The notes beneath the pieces were generated by a model that had not been told where the DNA came from, searched no databases, and worked only from the letters and a program-made list of their open reading frames with translations. 64,000 nt of DNA from Prunus persica (lineage: Eukaryota; Streptophyta; Magnoliopsida; Rosales; Rosaceae). Position numbers and translations under genes: made by a program. The stretch lies in assembly GCF_000346465.2 (NCBI RefSeq), contig NC_034009.1:19735606-19799605 (forward strand). Reading direction: 5' to 3'. Positions 57,446-64,000 of the stretch are shown piece by piece. The stretch's first letter is position 1, and each line of letters opens with the position of its first letter.

Positions 57446-59885
57446 GAGTTTTTATCAAAAATAGCCAAAATTTAACCCTCACTTTCAAAAATTTCAGTTT
57501 TGATAAAATCTTTCAAATATAGCCAAAAACTCACATAAATAGACACAAATACCCTTAAAAATTAAAACCCATGTAAACCTAAAAGGCAAAACCCTACTAC
57601 ACAAAATTTGGATTCGCACGCACATCTGTAGCCTTTAATCGAACTACTGCTGAGCACGCACGTCTGTAGCCTTTGCTTGAAGCAATTCCAACACTCCCTA
57701 ATTCAACTTATCGATCTGTAATTCTAAGTTTGCTTTTCTCCCTCTCTCCTTCCATCTTTGTTTTAATTCCATGGTTTTCTGTTGGCCACTTGAAATAGTT
57801 CATTGAAACTGACAGTAATAATCATTTTATGTATTTTTTCATGTCACTTGGACCTTGCATCAGAGGATTTCGCACTGTTATCAGACCAGTAATTGCACTT
57901 GATGGAACATTTTTAAAAGGTAAATATCGTGGGACATTGTTTGTTGCCACATGCAAAGACGGAAATAACCACACATACCCTGTTGCATTCGGAGTTGGAG
58001 ATTCAGAGAATGATGCATCTTGGAATTGGTTTTTGACAAAATTACGGGGAGCTATTGGGGATATTAATGACTTAGTTTTCATTTCTGATAGACATGAAAG
58101 CATTCGTAAGGCTATCTCCACTATATTTCCAGATGCTCATCATGGGGCATGTATATTCCATATAAGTCAGAATCTTAAGAGCCATTTTAAGCATGAGAGA
58201 GCGCATTCGTTGTATTTTAAAGCTGCTAAAGCATATCTTGTTCATGAATTTGATCGTCTTATGGTGCAAATATTTAATGTTGATTCCAAAGTGGGTGATT
58301 ATCTTAATTCGGCTGGATATGAAAAGTGGGCTCATGCACACTTCAATGGGAAGCGGTACAACCTAATGACAACAAATATTGCCGAATGTCTCAACTCAAT
58401 CACCAGAGATGCTCGTAAACTACCTATTACCAATTTTATGGAGTATTTAAGAATGAATATACTTCAAAAGTGGTTCCATGAACGTCGAACTGAGGCAGCT
58501 AAAATGGATTCACATTTGACAGAGTGGGCAGACAATTTAGTGCGATAAAATAACAAGAAAGGATTGTCATTACAGGTATTTCAGATTCATTAAATTTTAT
58601 TTTGTTGCAAGTAAAGAATATATGCAGACATTTGACAGAGTGGGCAAACATTTTCTTTTGTAGTTTTTGCTGATATTTTTATTTGTTCTTTTATTTAAGG
58701 AATATATGCATGATAATATTCAATAGATCTTTTGAAAATATTTCAAATAAAATAATTGCGGAGTATTGTAAATTTATTTCTTGTTTCTTGAATGTGCAGG
58801 TTTCTCCCATTGAGGCTTACTCATTTCATGTATATAATGGATGTCGTGTTGAAGTTGTAAATTTAGAGAGGAAGTGTTGCACATGCCGAGAGTTTGATCT
58901 TGACCAACTACCATGTGCACATGCTTGTGCTGCATGTAGGCATCGACAAATTTCATGTTACCCAATGTGTTCACAATATTATACTACAAATTCATTGGTC
59001 ATTGCGTATGCAGAACCTATTTGGCCAGTTGGGGATCAGACAGATTGGGTGGTACCTAATGACGTACGAAATAGAATTGTCCTACCACCAATTACACGAA
59101 AAAGGTACGGCAGGCGCAAGGAAAAGAGAATCCCATCACGCGGAGAAGAACCATCAACTCGTAAGTATTCAAGATGTGGTTCAACTGGCCATTATCGACA
59201 AACTTGCAAGAATCCGATTGCACTTCATCCTACCTTGTAGATACGTGTAATATTTTACTATTTAAATTTATGAATTAGTATGAACAATGAATGAATATTT
59301 AATTTTATAATTTTCTTAAATTTTTTGGTGTAAACTTTTGAAGATTTGGAATAAAGCATGCTTTCCCTCACAATTTTTGTAGATTTGAGATGATATTACA
59401 GTAGAGATGCAATGCTTTTGGTTTGGCCCATGTGAGGATAAAGTCTTTGCACATAGATTCAATACTTTGATAGCATATCTTTTCATTTATACTATCTCGA
59501 AGTCTCTGCACATCTCTGCACATAGATTCAATACTTAGCCATTTTCAAGAGAAATAACATTACCTGAGAAGGAAGGTGAACAACTTGTTTTATCAGTGAA
59601 GCTATAGTTCAATCTAAAGTACAGACCCTCCCGGAGAGATTGTGGACCTTGGCAGCATGGGATCTCTTTGTAGATGTTGATCCTCGGACTTGTTTTTTTC
59701 CATTGGCAGATTCAAACTCAACATCCCGTTTGTACATGATCTTTCTTTTCAAGTTTATGTGGGTTTTAATTTTTAAGGGCATTTGTGTCTATTTAGGTGA
59801 GTTTTTGGCTATATTTGAAAGATTTTATAAAAACTGACATTTTTGAAAGTGGAGGGTAAATTTTGGCTATATTTGATAAAAACTC
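57446..59885 (+). mobile_element. Mutator-like element (MULE) with long TIRs and perfect 9-bp TSD
   Basis: The left end (57446-57580) and the reverse complement of the right end (59755-59885) match over about 130 bp, starting GAGTTTTTATCAAA. The element is flanked on both sides by TCCACCACC (57437-57445 and 59886-59894), an exact 9-bp duplication as expected for Mutator insertion. Inside is a shortened MULE transposase pseudogene. At 2.44 kb it is probably a deletion derivative. Confidence 0.94.
57829..59240 (+). pseudogene. MULE transposase, N-terminally truncated with one nonsense codon
   Basis: Model 57829-58575 joined to 58800-59240. It begins at YFFMSLGPCIRGF, within the usual protein, so about 200-300 N-terminal residues (including the MuDR DNA-binding part) are missing. 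The MULE DDE domain shows Asp (VIALDGTFLKGKYRG), Asp (FISDRHESI) and Glu (NIAECLNS). Then come a SWIM zinc finger (CCTCREFDLDQLPCAHAC) and a CCHC knuckle (CGSTGHYRQTC). A TAA at 58546-58548 sits where Glu is expected. The intron contains a stray copy of ACATTTGACAGAGTGGGCA from the exon. Confidence 0.9.
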
Positions 59886-59894
59886 TCCACCACC

Positions 59895-60569
59895 ACCCCA
59901 TCTGTCTTATTTCTCCCCAAGAACAACCCAATATTGGATTCGAAGGCACATCCAAAATTGGCTGTGCTCGTGTATTAATAATGAGTTACCCCATCCCAGT
60001 CGCTCCCCTAGATCTTCTGCCTGATCTTCGCCTCTATCTTTGCCCACCCAGTCATTGCCCCACTCCCCCTCTCCATCTCTCCCGCTTCAGATGTGCCCCT
60101 CTTCTCATCACCCTCCTAATTGAAGGAAATATTGTGTTTTTCCATAGAAACAAGGTTCATTTAGACATATAATTTATCAAAAATTCATTTGATAGGCAAC
60201 ATAAGACTTTGAAAAAAATCCTAGAACCTAAAAACAAAACCTTTCAAAGGATCTTGAGGTTCAAAGGTTGATGTGCTACATAAACTACTTTACAAGAAAA
60301 TAAAAGAGAAAGGTAGCTAAAAACTCACCGTTGGGGAGCAACTTAAGTCCAACCCAAGCATTCCGCCAAAGTGATGGTGGTGGGATCTACTTTCTTCTTC
60401 TCCAAGTTATAAAGTAGTCACATCCAAAGACTCCACACCAAGCTCTTATCTTTGGATGGATGATGACTCCCAAGCGAAGTTAATGGTGCTAGCAACACTC
60501 CTCTTGGGACTGATCAAACTAGATCGGATGAAATAAATCGAAAAAAAAATGATTGACCAAAAAAGTCAT
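59895..60569. other. Non-coding DNA
   Basis: A C-rich stretch (59890-60120) is followed by mixed sequence. Open frame 59843-60172 shows no known domain. Nothing else recognised. Confidence 0.35.
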
Positions 60570-61010
60570 CAAGCCGGGACCGGACCGGACCAAACTGGTT
60601 CTAACCGATTTCAATTCCAATTTCAGACCGCACCAAACTGGACCAGATAGAACTAGACCGGTTGTGTATAATTTTTTTCTAATACAAAATTATTTAATCC
60701 AATGCTACATTTTTTATTTTATAACTAATATTTTTCCAAGTCCAACTTCAAAACATCTCTCTTTGTATGAATTGGATCATTTATTAATTTTCAAGCCCAA
60801 AAAATAAATTTTTGTTAGAATTTGTATTTTTTTAAATAAAAATATTTTTTTTTAAAAATGTATTAATCCAGTTCAAAACTAAACCAAAACCGGCGAGAAG
60901 CAGACCGGTCGGTTTTTAAAAAAATAACTAAAATCGGACCAATTAAATAGTATCGCTCCGATTCGAATTTGAGGTGAGAACCAGACCAAATTGGGTTGTG
61001 CCCACTCCTT
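60570..61010. repeat. GGACCGG-rich repeat, probably non-autonomous transposon
   Basis: The left part has GGGACCGGACCGGACCAAAC and repeats of AAACTGG and GACCGGTT. The right part has the complementary style (AACCGGCGAGAAGCAGACCG, GAACCAGACCAAATTGGG). Together they form an irregular inverted repeat around AT-rich DNA. Similar ACCGG-rich MITE-like repeats are common in plants. The borders are approximate. Confidence 0.4.
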
Positions 61011-61240
61011 AAAACCCTTGGAAGAAAATGAGCTAAGAGGTGCATATATAGAGCACATGGAAGAACTATAAGATTCTCCCTCTCTCTCCATTTGGACAAC
61101 ACAAGGGGGTGGGCCACTTTGGGCCTCTTGCTCCAATTTGTCCCACTTATCTCTTCCAAAGCCTCTTTTACTAAAACCCATGGGCTTTTAGTTTCTTAAA
61201 CAATTTCAAGGCTCATTCTATTTCAACGTAATTAATTAAC
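61011..61240. other. Non-coding DNA
   Basis: No feature recognised. The minus-strand frames here (60863-61159, 60879-61181) have no family signature. Confidence 0.3.
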
Positions 61241-64000
61241 TGTAACATCACGTCCCAACTAATTATTTTATTTTGTGAAGTTAGATTTTTTCCCTTGGGG
61301 GTAGGGGCTACGTTAGTCACTTTTTGTTTGGAATTAGTTTTGGGAGTTAGAGTTGCATCATTCCGTAGAGCTCTCTCTCATGAGTTCATAGACACGTGGC
61401 AGGCTCAAATCGGAGTTTTAACGAGGAAGTTGTGATATACGGAAGTGCAATGACACCATCGTAAATTTGGAGAAGTCAAAATTTAGAAACCCCAAAGTCA
61501 GACCCTCCCACGCCTGCCTATTACATTTCCCATGCTGGTTAGTCCATTTGGTAACTCCCACATAATTATTCCTTCCATTTTCCCAAAGAAAACTGTCTCA
61601 AACTCCCCCACAGCCTTCCAAACCCGTTAGTTGTGTTGCATGCTTCGAAACCCCTCTCTCCTGAACTCAAAATGAAATATCTTATACGTCAAACATGTTC
61701 ATCTAGTTGTCTATAGCCCAGTCAAAGAAACATAAACACCTCAAAACCCAGTTGGAGGACGAATAGCTCATCTATGCCTAGTACTCTGTGCTATGCACGG
61801 ATTTGTCCTTGCATGCGAGTTTCTATTGCTTTTTCACCTCTATTGTTGTTTTGAGGTCGCTAACTACAACATATTCAAATTTGAAGGCAATTAGAATATC
61901 TATCTACCTGAAAACGTGTTCAAGATAGATCTCTTACTTCCTGTCTGAAAGTTCCACACTAGTGTGAATTTATTCACTCTTGCATGTAGCCTTCCTCTGC
62001 TCTAATGGCATATGGCCTTTCATCAAATTGTCTGTCTACGTCTTGGCTATAATCTTTCAAAGGTTGAGCTCCATCCAAGAAGTATAGCCATCTCAAGACA
62101 TGTCTAAGTGTAACATGTTCATCCTTGTCTAATATGTTGATGTAGGCTCGGATTCTATCTTGCATGTCGATTTTCCAAAATTCCTAGTCATCCAGCAAGT
62201 TTAGCCCTGTTAGAAGTGGTACAAACTGAAACACACTTCTTTGTTTCCAAGTGCTGTTTTGGTGGTTGTCCTCCTTGGGAGGTGAATTGAGGATTTCATA
62301 CCAATTTAGAGGAGTGAGGTAAATATTTAAGATGCTTAATTTCTGGGACCTGCTTTAGAGGTTAAATTCTTGAGATTTTGTGGATTTTTGAATTGTTCCA
62401 AAGTTAAGTAGAATTATGAACCTATAAGAATGTCTGAATCAAACCTATGGGCTACCTTGTGGCAACCCGTTGAGTTCTAAAATACTTTCCACATCGTCCC
62501 CAACATGATGGTATGCTCTGATTAGCATCTGATTACTGTTTGACTATTGAATGGATATTGCGCCTATTAAGCGATATCCGGGTTCAATAGATTCGGACAG
62601 TTTGATCTATGCTATTTTCAATTATGTTACTCCCTATACATCGGGGATCCTATAGGAACTTGTTGATCGAGAATCGGAGTCTCGGATACTCCAAACAAAT
62701 TATTTAGAGTTAGGCGGACCGATCGTCATCCTATCGTGCAATTGGCTTAGATCCGACCGCTCGATCGAGACCAAACTTTCGGGACTTGTTTAGTAGATGT
62801 TGTTTGACCCCGTAAAAGTCATGCACATTGAGTCTCAGGAATTAGGATTCTGGGTTAAAGCTCATGGTTGGATACTCTTATTGATTAAGTCTTCATGTTC
62901 TTCTAAATAGGTAGTCAGGGTCCATTTACTCAATAGGCAGGGTCAAGCAGCTTTGGACTTTTTGTGAGTGGACATTGTTTTTAAATGATCATTATTTTCA
63001 AATGATGGAATTACATGCATATATGGGTTTGATGGGAGAATTGATTATTTTGGTTACTACGACTATGGAATTATTTTATTCTCTTAACTATGGTTTTACA
63101 ATACTTATGAGAGCTTAGTACCTATATTTTATATAAAGAAATTGGATATTGAGTTTTGGGCTATGATGTTGTCGGATGTTTATGTATATGGGTTTGGGTG
63201 CTTTTGAATATTGGAATTCGTATATGTTTATAGTAATTGAATTGGGAAATTGAATATGGTATATTGGAGTTTGGATTGCACCATAATATGTACCTCCCCT
63301 TGGATATGTCGGAATCTAGGTACTCTTGGTAGGGTGTGCCGTAGGCCCTTGATGGGCAGTCTGCACGTGTGAGACTTATTGCAGCAGCACGTACAATGTG
63401 TTGCCGAGGTGTGTGCTGTGGAGTAATAGTCCCCCAGTTGGGCGGCTCAACCTTTGTCACAGGGTAATGTGATGCTATCCTGTGGTCTAGCCAAACAATC
63501 CCCTAGTTGGATTGTTTCCCCAATACTTAATAATGGTGTAGTGAGTATGTATGCGTGTATATATATACACATACATACATACTCACTCTACACACACACA
63601 CATACACACACACACACATATTTTTATACTTATATATTTATAAGGATCCTTTCTTGCATATTGTATTTTTGCAAGCATATGTCTCGGAAATGGGTTCGTT
63701 AAATGGAAAAAGTTTTAGTTTGATTATTGTATTGTATGCTATATCTGGTTTATGGGATTACAATGATTTCAAATTCAAGTATACTTTAATAATGGATTTC
63801 ATTGCATGGTTTTACATCGTTTTTATAAAACGATGGGGCTTAGTACGTTCGATTATAACTATGTTCAAACTTTATTTTTTTCCACGCGTAATTTTTGTTT
63901 TGTGCCTCCCAGGTCGTAGCTTGACGTGACTCACGCAACCAAACTAAGTCTCTCTCTTCCTATGCATCGACTTCCTTGTAGGATATCTTGTTGTTTATTT
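61241..64000 (+). repeat. Probable LTR-like sequence, truncated by the window
   Basis: TGTAACATCACGTCCCAACT at 61241 resembles the start of large plant Gypsy LTRs. The following 2.7 kb is non-coding, of mixed composition, without any gag-pol motif. A second LTR, PBS or target duplication cannot be checked because the window ends. It may instead be ordinary intergenic DNA. Short open frames (61974-62165, 63161-63460, 63555-63929) are unrecognised. Confidence 0.28.
63560..63620 (+). repeat. TA/CA-type microsatellite
   Basis: ATATATACACATACATACAT is followed by interrupted (CA)n (63589-63618). The open frames through it are low-complexity artefacts. Confidence 0.9.

Noticed and set aside
59843..60172. 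109-codon gene after the MULE
   Set aside because: It begins in the MULE terminal repeat and runs into C-rich DNA, with no known domain.

Overview
The window looks like transposon-rich DNA from a dicot plant. The evidence is long non-coding stretches, GT/AG introns, a plant LRR-XII receptor kinase, and plant-type CACTA, Copia, Helitron, MULE, PIF/Harbinger and Cassandra elements. The style of these families suggests a woody rosid, possibly Rosaceae. That is an impression from memory and the sequence alone does not prove it. Only one clear host gene is intact, an LRR receptor-like kinase at 46631-49905 (minus). Almost everything else is mobile DNA, much of it nested.

Left part (1-22186). A Cassandra-type TRIM end (1-264) with 5S-rRNA-like sequence in its LTR abuts a broken second copy of the LRR kinase (265-1982). 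Next comes a TTF-zinc-finger hAT-like fragment that is split by CACTA element A (2445-16038). Element A has perfect 14-bp ends, an ATT target duplication and two uninterrupted spliced genes: a Transposase_24/Ulp1-protease fusion and a TNP2-type transposase. It also carries a captured, decayed piece of the proteasome gene RPN6. A possible La-motif gene fragment (16566-16733) follows, then a young but broken Copia element (17033-22186).

Middle part (22187-46113). Unassigned DNA runs to 23911. From there a minus-strand Helitron carries an intact RPA-like gene (25269-27789) and a broken Rep-helicase gene (27916-32652). Its 5' tandem repeats are interrupted by CACTA element B (34181-45241). B is a damaged copy of A in the opposite orientation. 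It lacks one end, the TNP2 promoter and the first part of TNP2, and has frameshift and stop mutations. A MITE-like element and a second Helitron 3' end (46113) in the opposite orientation follow.

Right part (46114-64000). After the intact LRR kinase come a TIR element (50825-51426), a 1.3-kb direct duplication (51643-52985 and 55646-57030), and a PIF/Harbinger ALP1-like fragment split by a poly(A)-tailed insertion with a (CT)45 tract. Then a MULE (57446-59885) with roughly 130-bp TIRs and a perfect 9-bp target duplication, a GGACCGG-rich repeat, and probable LTR-like sequence to the end.

The most unusual feature is the CACTA family. Its non-coding DNA, including every intron of the Ulp1 gene, is filled with alternating ACGACGGT / ACCGTCGT-type motifs. 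Its transposase promoter carries two E2F-type TTTCGCGC sites. One motif-filled intron is present in copy B and absent from copy A.
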